Source of the DNA: Gammaproteobacteria bacterium
GTDB lineage: Bacteria; Pseudomonadota; Gammaproteobacteria; Pseudomonadales; Pseudomonadaceae
NCBI GenBank assembly: GCA_018827205.1
Contig: JAHJXZ010000249.1
Location: forward strand, 1-39,955
Length of the DNA: 39,955 nucleotides
Reading direction: 5' to 3'
The notes beneath the pieces were generated by a model. It ran no database searches. It was not told the DNA's origin and saw nothing but the letters and a program-made list of their open reading frames with translations. Below are positions 15,236-23,964 of this stretch, in pieces. Numbering within the stretch: the first letter of the stretch is position 1; each line of letters opens with the position of its first letter. The translations under genes and the position numbers were made by a program.

Positions 15236-15883
15236 CTACTGCCAGTCTTTCAGCGCCTGCTTGGCTGCGGGGTTCATCGGCTCGGCGAGCAAACCGGCAG
15301 GCGTCAGGTTGATGCTGTAAACCGCATCATCGGCAAGCGGCAGATAGGTCACCCGGCGCGCCTGGGGGTCGAAGATAAACAGGTCATGCGCTCCCAGCCG
15401 CAGCCAGCGCCACAGATCGATGCCATAAGGGCTGCGCGCCAGTTCGACACGAGTGTGCTGCGCCAGGCTTTGCTGCTCGATGGAGAGGAAGCGCCCCGAT
15501 AACTTTTCCAGGCGATAACCAGGCTGCAGGCCGATCAACGCCGCCAGGCCTTTCCACTGCAAGAAGCGCGCATCCAGTTGCCAGAGATCGCCCTCCATGG
15601 TCAGCGTGCGCTCACGACCGCCCTCAAGCACACTGACGCGATACAACGGGCCGTCAGCCTTGAAGCTCAGCGTGGCCAGCGGCTTGCCTTCAGGAATTGC
15701 TGCATAGCTGCGCAAATCGTTGGCAAGCAGGCCAATCAAGGCCGCCAGGGCGAGAAATGCCAAGCCACAGGTGCCACGCAACCAACCGAGAAACCATTGC
15801 CGATTGAACAGGATGCGCGCTGCAACAAACGCCGCCAGTAACCCCAGCAATGCCGTTGCCCATGCCAGTCCGCCGTATTGCAT
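15236..15883 (-). CDS. Membrane-anchored protein of unknown function
   Basis: A 215-residue protein I cannot assign to a named family. Two hydrophobic helices (about 4-22 and 34-53) are followed by a soluble domain of about 160 residues rich in beta-type sequence (LATLSFKADGPLYRVSVLEG, RTLTMEGDLWQLDARFLQW) that would sit on one side of the membrane, most likely the periplasm. Relatives in Pseudomonas carry misleading names such as multidrug transporter; nothing here resembles a pump. The start is the ATG at 15881-15883, with AAGGA ten bases upstream; a longer frame to 15970 lacks a ribosome-binding site. It is divergent from the TSUP gene and alone on its transcript. Confidence 0.82.
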   Translation of the reverse strand: MQYGGLAWATALLGLLAAFVAARILFNRQWFLGWLRGTCGLAFLALAALIGLLANDLRSYAAIPEGKPLATLSFKADGPLYRVSVLEGGRERTLTMEGDLWQLDARFLQWKGLAALIGLQPGYRLEKLSGRFLSIEQQSLAQHTRVELARSPYGIDLWRWLRLGAHDLFIFDPQARRVTYLPLADDAVYSINLTPAGLLAEPMNPAAKQALKDWQ

Positions 15884-15985
15884 CGCCGTGCATTCCTTAT
15901 GCTTGAAATTGCCGGCATTATGCGCAGCTACCTGGCTGTATAACAGCAAGACAACACCACAATTAGACACAGGACGTGTTTTTTA

Positions 15986-16771
15986 ATGGCTTTCCCGTTT
16001 GAACTCAGTGTTGACCTGAGCACCCTGGCGATTCTTGCCCTGGTCGCGTTTATTGCCGGCTTTATCGATGCAATTGCCGGCGGTGGCGGCCTGCTGACTA
16101 TTCCCGCGCTGCTGACTGCCGGCCTGCCTCCGCACTTGGCCCTTGGCACGAATAAGCTGAGCTCGACCTTTGGCTCAGCCGCAGCCAGCTACACCTTCTA
16201 CCGGCGCAAGCTGTTTGACCCCAGCCAATGGCGCAATGCATTGATCGGTACGGCGGTCGGCGCCCTGCTTGGTGCCGCGATGGCGCAATGGCTGCCGTCT
16301 GAATGGTTGAACCAGCTGCTACCTGCAGTGGTGTTTGGCTGCGGCCTCTACCTGCTGTTTGGTAAAACGCCGGCCGCGCCGCTGCTCGCCGAGGCGCCGA
16401 TCGCCAAGGGCCGGCAGTGGCCACAAAGCCTCAGCTTGGGTTTCTATGATGGTGTGGCGGGCCCAGGCACCGGCGCCTTCTGGACAGTCAGTAGCCTGCT
16501 GCTCTACCCGCTCGACCTAGTCAAGGCCAGCGGCGTAGCGCGTAGCATGAACTTTGTCAGCAATATCTGCGCCCTGAGCGTGTTTATCATCAGCGGCCAA
16601 GTGGCCTGGCTGCTGGGCATCTGCATGGGGTTGGCGTTGATGGTCGGCGCGTTTCTCGGCGCACGTACGGCGATCAAGGGCGGTTCGAAGTTCATCCGCC
16701 CGGTATTTATCTTGGTGGTACTGGCGCTGACCGTACGCCTAGCCTGGCAGCACTGGTTCGGGCTGGCCTAG
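15986..16771 (+). CDS. TSUP/TauE-SafE family membrane transporter (YfcA-like)
   Basis: A 261-residue integral membrane protein with about eight hydrophobic segments arranged as two related halves. The duplicated family motif appears as [19 protein letters not shown] (25-43) and again as [15 protein letters not shown] in the second half; [13 protein letters not shown] is also typical. TSUP proteins carry small organic or sulfur-containing anions such as taurine products, sulfite or thiosulfate; many members, including E. coli YfcA, have no known substrate. The 3' end overlaps the convergent nudC gene by 33 bases, which leaves no space for a terminator. It lies some 6 kb from cysI, so a link to sulfur metabolism is only a thought. 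Confidence 0.9.
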   Translation: MAFPFELSVDLSTLAILALVAFIAGFIDAIAGGGGLLTIPALLTAGLPPHLALGTNKLSSTFGSAAASYTFYRRKLFDPSQWRNALIGTAVGALLGAAMAQWLPSEWLNQLLPAVVFGCGLYLLFGKTPAAPLLAEAPIAKGRQWPQSLSLGFYDGVAGPGTGAFWTVSSLLLYPLDLVKASGVARSMNFVSNICALSVFIISGQVAWLLGICMGLALMVGAFLGARTAIKGGSKFIRPVFILVVLALTVRLAWQHWFGLA

Positions 16772-17566
16772 GCGGCGCGCCACATAGACGTCAATCAGAT
16801 AACGAGCAATCGAGCGCGCCGCCGGCAATGGCGGCAGGTCATGCACGCTGAACCACTGCGCATCCTCGATTTCCTCGGCCTGCATAACGATATCGCCACC
16901 GGCGTACTCGGCATGAAAACCCAGCATCAGTGAATGCGGAAACGGCCAACCCTGGCTGCCGAGGTACTGCAGGTTGCTGATCTCGACCCCGACCTCTTCG
17001 CGCACTTCACGGGCTACGCAGTGCTCGACTGATTCGCCTGCTTCAACAAAACCCGCCAAGGTGCTGTAGACCCCGGAAACAAAGCGTGGCGAGCGCGCCA
17101 GAAGAAGTTCATCGCCGCGGGTTACCAGCACAATCATGCTCGGTGAAAGCCGCGGGTAATGCTGCAACTCACAGCGCAGACAGTGCATTGCGCGTTCGCC
17201 CGGCACATGCTGCATTGCCTCGCCACAACTGCCACAGAAACGGTGTTGGCTGGCCCAGGTACCGATTTGTGCGGCATAGCTGAGTAGCTTGAACGTGTCA
17301 GCATCGCCCTGCAGCATAAACTGACGCAGGCTCTGCCAGGCGCAGCCCGGCATGTCGAAAGGCTGACCCAGCTCCAGCAGGTAAACTGCATCACCATCAA
17401 AATGGCCCAGGCCATGCTCTGCGATAATCGGCAAGTCCTGCTTCTTCAGCCATTCACGGGGGAACAGCACACCGTTACTGTCTGCCAGAAAATGTTGCTT
17501 GCAATGCGCGACCACCCAGCCACCGGGTTGCTGACTGTCGAGCAGAGTGGGTTGCCAGCGCTGCAT
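16739..17566 (-). CDS. nudC: NADH pyrophosphatase / RNA deNADding enzyme NudC
   Basis: A 275-residue Nudix hydrolase that cleaves NADH to NMNH and AMP and removes the NAD cap from bacterial RNA 5' ends. An N-terminal domain is followed by a zinc ribbon (Cys111, Cys114, Cys129, Cys132) and the Nudix box [23 protein letters not shown] (residues 172-194, with all the metal-binding Glu). The NudC-specific motif after the box reads SQGWPFPHS (204-212), whereas the usual form is SQPWPFPxS, so one Pro is replaced by Gly. The ATG at 17564-17566 lies two bases after the fimL stop (TGAGCATG), indicating translational coupling with fimL. The C-terminus overlaps the convergent TSUP gene by 33 bases. Confidence 0.94.
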   Translation of the reverse strand: MQRWQPTLLDSQQPGGWVVAHCKQHFLADSNGVLFPREWLKKQDLPIIAEHGLGHFDGDAVYLLELGQPFDMPGCAWQSLRQFMLQGDADTFKLLSYAAQIGTWASQHRFCGSCGEAMQHVPGERAMHCLRCELQHYPRLSPSMIVLVTRGDELLLARSPRFVSGVYSTLAGFVEAGESVEHCVAREVREEVGVEISNLQYLGSQGWPFPHSLMLGFHAEYAGGDIVMQAEEIEDAQWFSVHDLPPLPAARSIARYLIDVYVARRLGQPEPVLPG

Positions 17567-17568
17567 GC

Positions 17569-19248
17569 TCAAGCCCCCAGCTGCATGCCCAAGGCCCGCA
17601 CGCTTTCTGCCGCGAGATCAAGCACGCTTGGCTGGGTTTCCGGACGCATCACCGCACCGGCTTCGAGGTAGTATTCCAGGCTGCTCAAGGCATCGGCGAG
17701 GGTTTCCAGCATCTGTTCGGACGGCATTTGCGGCGCATCGAACATATGCTGCTGTATGTAATCGGCGCAGGCACCGACCAACAGAGCAGCACGCTCCTGA
17801 CCAAGGAACCACAATCCACCGCGCACGGCCTGCAGACTGAACGGCACGTTAGACAAGTGCATGCGCTCGCCACCCGACTCCAGGTATGCGGTAATCGCCC
17901 GCTTGGCCAACGCCAGGCCCGCCTGGGCCTCATCGACCACAACAATGCGAGCTTCGTTGAGCTGATGCAGGGCGAAAGACTCAGCTTCGTCACCCGGCTT
18001 CGCCTGGGCAGGTCGCGCTTCACGGCGCTCGCCACGTTCCAGGCTGGCGACCATGCCTTCAACGTACAGCACGGCATCTGCCAGCTTATGCAGCTCTTGA
18101 GGTGCGGGAGCGCTTTCCTCGCTCCAGCTGGCAACAGTTTGCAGCTGGGCGTTAAGGGAGTTACCGGCCGAACTCAGGCCGACCATACCGAGGGTCTTGC
18201 TCAGCTTGCCAAGCAAGGCGTGCAGGCTATTGAGGCTGTCGCTTTGCAGGGTGCCACGCTCAATCAGGTCGAGCATGTCCTTGACGCTGCTGAGTTCCTC
18301 ACGGATCGCCGAACTCAAAGAGCGCATCACTGCCTGACCCGGGCCTGCCAGGCGCTGGTATTCCTCTTCCAGCAGGTGATCGGTAAAGGGTAGCGGTGTC
18401 AGACCGAACACGTCACTCAAGGCCGCTGCTTGCGGCCCACGGCTGTCCGCAAGGGCCACCAGATAGAGCAATTCTTTGAGCAAGCCACGCGGAGCTTCGT
18501 ACTGGCCATTGACGAGCATCTGCTTGAGCTCGCGGTCAATCCGCGAGAACAGCTGTTTACGCGACTTGCGCGCCAGCAACTGACCCTCAACCTGTGCCTC
18601 AACGGCCGCCGCGCCGACCCAGCACAGGCGACCGCGCGGCTCGTTAGCAAAAAGGTTGTCGAGGCGAGTCAGCGCGCGACCCATCAGCTTGAGACTGGCC
18701 TGTGGATTCTGCTCACGGATAAAGCCCAGCAGGCCCACCTGATACATATGCCGCAGACGGCGCCCTTCACTTTCACGCGCTGCACCATCCACCGATGGCG
18801 GCGCGGTACGCGGACGAGCATGATCGAGGCGCACACTGAAAAAGAAGCTTTCTGGCAAAGCGGGCTGACCACCCGCCTGGCGCAAGTTATTGATCGCCGG
18901 CAGCAGCAACTCCGGCATTTCCTGACGGTTGGCTTCGACGTTTTCTAAGTAACGGCGCAACACATGCAGCGCGTTGCTCAGGGCAGAAAGCTGGGCATCA
19001 CGTTCTTCACCGGCACCGGCGGGAATATCGGTGGCCTGATCCAGCACTTCCTGAGCCAGCAACTCGGCTCCGGCCAGCTCGATCAAGTTCAGCGTGCCGC
19101 GCACCTGATGCAGGTTTTCCACGGCTTGCTGCAGCAGGCTGCCGTTGTGGCGGTCGGCAATAAAGTGTTCAAGGCTCGACTCGGCCTCTTCCATGGTGGT
19201 GAACAGTTCATCGCGCACCAAATTAAGCGACGTGGCTCCAGAAACCAT
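17569..19248 (-). CDS. fimL: FimL, ChpA-like regulator of twitching motility
   Basis: A 559-residue, mostly alpha-helical soluble protein with the length and neighbours (nudC downstream, crotonase upstream) of P. aeruginosa FimL. FimL resembles the N-terminal region of the chemosensory kinase ChpA and, with FimV, helps activate adenylate cyclase CyaB and type IV pilus function. A repeated helical-bundle pattern is visible, beginning with [31 protein letters not shown] (39-69), comparable to the ChpA bundle; a second helical region lies at about 300-400 and a third at about 430-545. A His (47) stands in HQVRG, a position resembling the phospho-acceptor of Hpt domains, although FimL is described as lacking functional phosphorylation sites. 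The ribosome-binding site before the ATG is weak; the spacing to the upstream crotonase gene is 50 bases. Confidence 0.92.
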   Translation of the reverse strand: MVSGATSLNLVRDELFTTMEEAESSLEHFIADRHNGSLLQQAVENLHQVRGTLNLIELAGAELLAQEVLDQATDIPAGAGEERDAQLSALSNALHVLRRYLENVEANRQEMPELLLPAINNLRQAGGQPALPESFFFSVRLDHARPRTAPPSVDGAARESEGRRLRHMYQVGLLGFIREQNPQASLKLMGRALTRLDNLFANEPRGRLCWVGAAAVEAQVEGQLLARKSRKQLFSRIDRELKQMLVNGQYEAPRGLLKELLYLVALADSRGPQAAALSDVFGLTPLPFTDHLLEEEYQRLAGPGQAVMRSLSSAIREELSSVKDMLDLIERGTLQSDSLNSLHALLGKLSKTLGMVGLSSAGNSLNAQLQTVASWSEESAPAPQELHKLADAVLYVEGMVASLERGERREARPAQAKPGDEAESFALHQLNEARIVVVDEAQAGLALAKRAITAYLESGGERMHLSNVPFSLQAVRGGLWFLGQERAALLVGACADYIQQHMFDAPQMPSEQMLETLADALSSLEYYLEAGAVMRPETQPSVLDLAAESVRALGMQLGA

Positions 19249-19298
19249 GAGCTATTGCGCCTCCCGCGTCGGTAATAAAAACAGGTGGAAAGGCAACA

Positions 19299-20111
19299 TC
19301 AGTCAGCGAACTCCGGTTTCTGCTTACTCATATGAGCCGTCATGGCCACCCGCAGATCGGCAGATTGCAGCATGGCGGCGTTCCAGGTGGCGATATATTC
19401 CAGGCCGTCATCGACCCGGTGATCGCGCATATAACGAATCATTTCCTTGGTGCCACGAATTGCCACTGGCGACTTGCTGGCGATCTCGCGGGCAATGCCC
19501 ATTACGCCATCCAGCAGGGCATCAGCATCGGCATAGGTGCGATTGACCAGGCCAATGCTGCGCGCCTCTTCACCATCAATGGTGCGGCCGGTAAAGGCCA
19601 GCTCGCGCATCATGCCGTCACCGATAATGCGTGGCAGACGCTGCAAGGTGCCAACGTCGGCGGCCATGCCAATATCGATTTCCTTGATCGAGAATTGTGC
19701 ATCTACCGTCGAGTAACGCATATCGCAGGCCGAGACCAGATCAATCGCACCACCCAGGCAATAGCCTTGAATGGCGGCCAGAACCGGTTTGCGGCAGTTA
19801 TCCACGGCATTGAACGAGGCTTGCAGTTCGAGAATCTTGCGCCGCAGCTTTTCGGCATTGCGGCCAACATCCGGGCCCAGTTGGCTGCCGACTGAGGCCA
19901 GCATCATCAGGTCGATACCTGAGGAGAAATGTTTGCCCGCACCGGAAATCACCACTGCGCGCACTTCATCAGTGGCGTCGATCCAGCGGAAAATCTCGAT
20001 GATCTCGCTCCAGAAGTCCGCGTTCATCGCGTTAACTTTTTCCGGGCGATTGATCACCACATGGGCGACCTTATCTGCCAACACGACATTAAAGGCTTTG
20101 TAGTCGGACAC
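19299..20111 (-). CDS. Crotonase, delta(3,5)-delta(2,4)-dienoyl-CoA isomerase (ECH1) type
   Basis: A 270-residue crotonase-fold enzyme. The oxyanion-hole segments are SSGIDLMMLAS and AAIQGYCLGGAIDLVSACDMRY, and the stretch IKEIDIGMAADVGTLQRLPRI is nearly identical in pattern to mammalian ECH1. The three acidic residues known to matter in ECH1 (Asp in the GGAIDL block, Glu in IKEID, Asp in AADVG) are all present, which favours dienoyl-CoA isomerase over plain enoyl-CoA hydratase; annotations often say enoyl-CoA hydratase. Such enzymes handle unsaturated fatty acids with odd-position double bonds. GAGG (20121-20124 on the minus strand) touches the ATG at 20120, so the GTG at 20109-20111, nine bases away, is preferred as the start, though not certain. 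Probably co-transcribed with fimL. Confidence 0.9.
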   Translation of the reverse strand: MSDYKAFNVVLADKVAHVVINRPEKVNAMNADFWSEIIEIFRWIDATDEVRAVVISGAGKHFSSGIDLMMLASVGSQLGPDVGRNAEKLRRKILELQASFNAVDNCRKPVLAAIQGYCLGGAIDLVSACDMRYSTVDAQFSIKEIDIGMAADVGTLQRLPRIIGDGMMRELAFTGRTIDGEEARSIGLVNRTYADADALLDGVMGIAREIASKSPVAIRGTKEMIRYMRDHRVDDGLEYIATWNAAMLQSADLRVAMTAHMSKQKPEFAD

Positions 20112-20300
20112 GGCAGTCATCCTCAGCTGGGGCGCAAGCGCACAATGAAAATCTTCTTATGCTAAAAATCGAGCAACTATAACAACCAACCGACAAATGT
20201 CGATGCTGGCCACTGTGACGCAGACCACGTCATCAAAGTTAAGCTCAATTTTTACTTATCGGCGATAAGCGCTTGATCTACTGAGAAAGACAGGCGGTAA

Positions 20301-20319
20301 GCCGACGAATAACGTCGGC
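20301..20319 (-). terminator. Stem-loop downstream of ldcA
   Basis: GCCGACG and CGTCGGC pair around the loop AATAA, 33 bases past the ldcA stop. No T run follows, so this may protect or pause the transcript rather than end it. A second small inverted repeat CTTATC-GGC-GATAAG lies at 20255-20269. Confidence 0.4.
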
Positions 20320-20351
20320 GCCGCCAAGCAACGCTATAGAACAGGGCAGGC

Positions 20352-22610
20352 TCAGGCCTTGATGCAGTCCACGGTGTAGACGCCTTCCTCACGCTGCAGG
20401 CCGTGCACATCGGCATCGAAACCGGGAAAGCTGCGATCAAAGGTGCGGGCAAAGGCCAGGTAATCAATAATCGAGCGGGTCTGTGCGGTAAAGCGTTCAC
20501 CCGGCATGATCAGCGGAATACCTGGCGGATATGGCACCAGCATCACCGCAGCAATACGGCCTTCCAGCTGCTCAATTGGCACCGCCTCAACTTCGCCGCG
20601 TACCAGCTGGTTGTAGGCATCGGCAGGTTTTATCGCCACTTCCGGCAGCACCGTGTACATACGCTTGAGCGCCTTGGCCGTGGCGTTTTCGCGATAGCAG
20701 GCATGCAAAGCATCACACAGATCGCGCAGGCCCATACCCTGATAGAAGGTTTTACCGGCCTGGGCAATCGAAGGCAGTACATCACTTAACGGCAGGTTGG
20801 CGTCGTAGCTGCGTTTGAACTCCAGCAGCTCGGTCAGCAGCGTGCTCCATTTGCCCTTGGTAATACCCATGGAGAACAGCACCAGGAAGGAATACAGGCC
20901 AGTCTTCTCCACCACCAGGCCGCGCTCCCAGAGGAATTTGCTAACCACAGCCGCCGGAATGCCGCGCTCGTCCAGCTTGCCATCGGCAGTCAGTCCCGGC
21001 GTCACCAGGGTCACCTTGATCGGATCAAGCAGTACGTAATCTTCGGCCACATCACCAAAGCCATGCCACTCGGCTTGTGGCTGCAGCAGCCAGTCCTGAG
21101 TCACCACATCATCGGTGCCTTCGGCCTTGGCTGGCTGCCAGATGCTGAACCACCAATCATCAGCACTTAGGTTCTGCCGTAGGTTGGCCAGGGCGCGGCG
21201 GAAACTCAGGGCCTCATCGAAGGTTTCCTGAATCAACGAGCGCCCTGCCGGGCCTTCCATCATTGCCGAGGCCACGTCCAACGAGGCGATGATGCCGTAC
21301 TGCGGCGAAGTGGAGATGTGCATCATAAAGGCTTCGTTGAAGCGGTCACGGTCAAGTTGGCGCACACCACCATCCTGCACATGAATCATCGAGGCTTGGC
21401 TGAAGGCCGCCAGTAACTTGTGCGTCGAGTGGGTGGTAAACACCAGCGGCGCATCTTCAGTGCGCGCAGTGCCCATGCCGTAACGCCCGGCATAGAACTC
21501 GTGAAACGCTGCATAGGCATACCAGGCCTCGTCGAAATGCAGCACTTCCACGCTGTTGCCCAAGGTCTGCTTGATCAGCTCGGCGTTGTAGCAAAGGCCG
21601 TCGTAAGTGGAGTTGGTCACCACCACCAGCTTGACCATCGCCCCACTGCTGCTCGGCACACGGCCGCGTGCCAGCGGGCTGGCATCGATCTTCGCCTGAA
21701 TCGACTCACGGCTGAACTCGCTCAGCGGAATCGGGCCGATGATGCCCAGTTCGTTACGCTCCGGGCACAGGTACAGCGGGATCGCACCGGTCATGATGAT
21801 CGAATGCAGGATCGACTTATGGCAGTTGCGATCCACCAGAACCAGGTCATCACGTCCGACCATGGAGTGCCAGACGATCTTGTTCGCCGTCGAGGTACCA
21901 TTGATAACGAAGTAAGTGTGGTCTGCGCCGAAGTTACGCGCCGCGCGGGCTTCCGCCTCAGCCAACGGGCCGGTGTGATCAAGTAGCGAGCCCAGCTCCG
22001 GCACCGATACCGAAAGGTCAGAACGCAGGGTGTTTTCACCAAAGAACTGGTGAAACGCTTGCCCAACCGGGCTCTTGCGATAGGCCACCCCGCCGCCATG
22101 GCCGGGCGTGTGCCAGGAATAGTTGGATTGTGCGGTGTGCTGCACCAGCGCCTTGAAGAATGGCGGCAGCAGACAGTCCAGATAATTGCGTGCGGCACGG
22201 GCCACCTGGCGCGCGAGGAACGGCACGGTATCTTCGAACAAATAGAGAATGCCGCGCAGCTGGTTGAGATCGACCATGGCCTCGGCCGGCGCGTTCTCGA
22301 TGGTCACCTGCTCGCCCAAGGCGAAAATCGGCAACTGCGGCGCGCGACGGCGAGCGATACGAATCAGCTCGACCATGTCCTGCAGCAGGTTTTTGTTTTC
22401 ACCCGCACCTTCGGCGGCGACCAGAATGCAGGCCAGGCCGTGGTGCGTGGAGGCCACGATGCGCCCCTCGGCGGAACTGGCGGTGGAAAGAATGCTGAAG
22501 CCGTCCTGCTCCAGTTCTTGGGCGATGGCGCGTACCCGGTCACCGGCCACGGTATCGGCCTTGATGTCACGGTGCACAATCAGGACGGGAAACTTGAGGT
22601 CTTTATACAT
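20352..22610 (-). CDS. ldcA: Lysine decarboxylase LdcA (Orn/Lys/Arg decarboxylase, PLP-dependent)
   Basis: A 752-residue fold-I PLP decarboxylase that turns lysine into cadaverine in the cytoplasm. Order: N-terminal wing/receiver-like domain (1-130), core domain with WHTPGHGGG (166-174), the cofactor region HFDEAWYAYAAFH (358-370) and the Schiff-base lysine Lys398 in THSTHKLL, then the C-terminal domain. The length and sequence match P. aeruginosa LdcA (PA1818), described as needed for lysine catabolism under arginine control (ArgR) and phylogenetically closer to LdcC/LdcI than to biosynthetic arginine decarboxylases. AGGGACGCCACA precedes the ATG. In PAO1 I recall transporter genes between ldcA and the crotonase; here the crotonase follows directly. 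Confidence 0.93.
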   Translation of the reverse strand: MYKDLKFPVLIVHRDIKADTVAGDRVRAIAQELEQDGFSILSTASSAEGRIVASTHHGLACILVAAEGAGENKNLLQDMVELIRIARRRAPQLPIFALGEQVTIENAPAEAMVDLNQLRGILYLFEDTVPFLARQVARAARNYLDCLLPPFFKALVQHTAQSNYSWHTPGHGGGVAYRKSPVGQAFHQFFGENTLRSDLSVSVPELGSLLDHTGPLAEAEARAARNFGADHTYFVINGTSTANKIVWHSMVGRDDLVLVDRNCHKSILHSIIMTGAIPLYLCPERNELGIIGPIPLSEFSRESIQAKIDASPLARGRVPSSSGAMVKLVVVTNSTYDGLCYNAELIKQTLGNSVEVLHFDEAWYAYAAFHEFYAGRYGMGTARTEDAPLVFTTHSTHKLLAAFSQASMIHVQDGGVRQLDRDRFNEAFMMHISTSPQYGIIASLDVASAMMEGPAGRSLIQETFDEALSFRRALANLRQNLSADDWWFSIWQPAKAEGTDDVVTQDWLLQPQAEWHGFGDVAEDYVLLDPIKVTLVTPGLTADGKLDERGIPAAVVSKFLWERGLVVEKTGLYSFLVLFSMGITKGKWSTLLTELLEFKRSYDANLPLSDVLPSIAQAGKTFYQGMGLRDLCDALHACYRENATAKALKRMYTVLPEVAIKPADAYNQLVRGEVEAVPIEQLEGRIAAVMLVPYPPGIPLIMPGERFTAQTRSIIDYLAFARTFDRSFPGFDADVHGLQREEGVYTVDCIKA

Positions 22611-22712
22611 TGTGGCGTCCCTGGGAGTGACAGGCCCTAGCCTGCCTATCGCCTCAGGGTAGAGGCTGGCTCAGCCAGGCGGAACCCCCTCTGCGTGACG
22701 CTGTACGAAAAG

Positions 22713-22735
22713 GTCGCGAGTGGATAACTCGCGAC
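22713..22735 (-). terminator. Terminator after dnaQ
   Basis: GTCGCGAGT and ACTCGCGAC form a perfect 9-bp stem around GGATA. On the minus strand the stem is followed by CTTTTCG, so it fits as the end of the rnhA-dnaQ transcript, five bases past the dnaQ stop. Confidence 0.8.
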
Positions 22736-22739
22736 GCTA

Positions 22740-23483
22740 TCAGGCCTCGGCTTTCGGCTGCTCCATCTGCACCCAGAGCGGCGGTGCGCCAGCGGACTTC
22801 TCGATAATTGCCAGGCGTGTGGCGTGCTCGGCCAGCTCGGCAGCGCTAGCCTGGATAACCCGCGTACGCGCCCGCTCAGCAGGCAAGCGGCGGATCGCGC
22901 TGGGCTGCTGGCGGCCATTGCTGTCGCCTTCCGAACCATCACCGGCAAGGGACAGATTGGTCTGCCCGCCGGTCATCGTCAGGTAGACGTCGGCGAGAAT
23001 CTCGGCATCGAGCAAGGCGCCGTGCAGGTCACGGCCAGAGTTGTCGACGCCATAACGTTTGCACAGGGCGTCGAGGTTATTGCGCTGCCCTGGGTGGCGC
23101 TCGCGGGCCATCATCAGGGTGTCGAGGATCGTGCAGTGCTCGCTTATATCAGCGCGGTCGTCCTGCTTGATCAGGGCAAATTCGTTGTTGATAAAGCCAA
23201 CGTCGAACGCCGCGTTGTGGATGATCAGCTGCGCGCCCTTGATGAATTCGAAGAACTCATCAGCAACTTCCTTGAAGCGCGGCTTGTCCTTCAACGCATC
23301 ATTGGTGATGCCGTGGACGGCAATTGCGCCTTCATCGATCTCGCGATCAGGCTGCAGGTAAACGTGGAAATGCCGCCCGGTCAGGCGCCGGCCGATCAGT
23401 TCAACGCAACCGATTTCGATGACCCGATGGCCATCGGCTACCGGCATACCCGTGGTTTCAGTATCCAGAACCACACTACGCAT
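22740..23483 (-). CDS. dnaQ: DNA polymerase III epsilon subunit (3'-5' proofreading exonuclease)
   Basis: A 247-residue DnaQ-type exonuclease that proofreads the replicative polymerase. Exo I is DTETTG (Asp7, Glu9), Exo II lies in [11 protein letters not shown] and Exo III epsilon in [14 protein letters not shown], with the catalytic His and Asp. After the exonuclease domain (about 1-175) comes a flexible Gly/Ser/Asn-rich linker ([14 protein letters not shown]) and a C-terminal tail that in E. coli contacts the alpha subunit. The start overlaps the end of rnhA by eight bases, so the two are co-transcribed and probably coupled; in E. coli these genes are divergent. Ribosome-binding sites lie inside rnhA. 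Confidence 0.96.
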   Translation of the reverse strand: MRSVVLDTETTGMPVADGHRVIEIGCVELIGRRLTGRHFHVYLQPDREIDEGAIAVHGITNDALKDKPRFKEVADEFFEFIKGAQLIIHNAAFDVGFINNEFALIKQDDRADISEHCTILDTLMMARERHPGQRNNLDALCKRYGVDNSGRDLHGALLDAEILADVYLTMTGGQTNLSLAGDGSEGDSNGRQQPSAIRRLPAERARTRVIQASAAELAEHATRLAIIEKSAGAPPLWVQMEQPKAEA

Positions 23484-23928
23484 GCTTCAACCCTCTTACT
23501 TCATCAACACCGCGATTGGCCAACTGGTCAGCACGTTCGTTACCCGGATGACCGGTATGGCCGCGCACCCATTGCCAGGTGACGTTGTGGCGGTTTACCT
23601 GCTCATCCAGCTGCTGCCACAGGTCGGCATTTTTCACCGGTTGCTTGGCGGCAGTTTTCCAGCCGCGCTTCTTCCAGTTCGGCATCCAGTCCTGAATGCC
23701 CTGCATCACATACTGCGAGTCGGTAACCAGACGCACATCGCAGGAGCGCTTCAACTCGGCCAGAGCGCGGATCGCGGCGGTCATTTCCATACGGTTGTTG
23801 GTGGTCTCGGCCTCGCCGCCCCACAACTCTTTTTCCACACCTTTGAAAATCATCAACGCGCCCCAGCCACCAACGCCAGGATTACCCTTGCAGGCGCCGT
23901 CGGTGTAGATCTCGACCTGTTCACTCAT
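23476..23928 (-). CDS. rnhA: Ribonuclease HI
   Basis: A 150-residue RNase HI that degrades the RNA strand of RNA-DNA hybrids, removing primers and R-loops. All catalytic residues stand at the E. coli positions: Asp10 ([11 protein letters not shown]), Glu48 (NNRMEMTA), Asp70 (TDSQYV), His124 (RGHTGHPGN) and Asp134 (ERADQLA). The basic protrusion ([16 protein letters not shown], 85-100) is complete. The gene lies 36 bases after the methyltransferase gene on the same strand and overlaps dnaQ by eight bases. Confidence 0.97.
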   Translation of the reverse strand: MSEQVEIYTDGACKGNPGVGGWGALMIFKGVEKELWGGEAETTNNRMEMTAAIRALAELKRSCDVRLVTDSQYVMQGIQDWMPNWKKRGWKTAAKQPVKNADLWQQLDEQVNRHNVTWQWVRGHTGHPGNERADQLANRGVDEVRGLKHA

Positions 23929-23964
23929 GTATCTACAATCTCTCGCTCAATTTATCGGCCGATG

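Noticed and set aside
22666..22678. CTGGCT-C-AGCCAG as an attenuator or operator in the ldcA leader
   Set aside because: The arms are six bases with a one-base centre, too tight for a hairpin, and no leader peptide or alternative structure could be supported.
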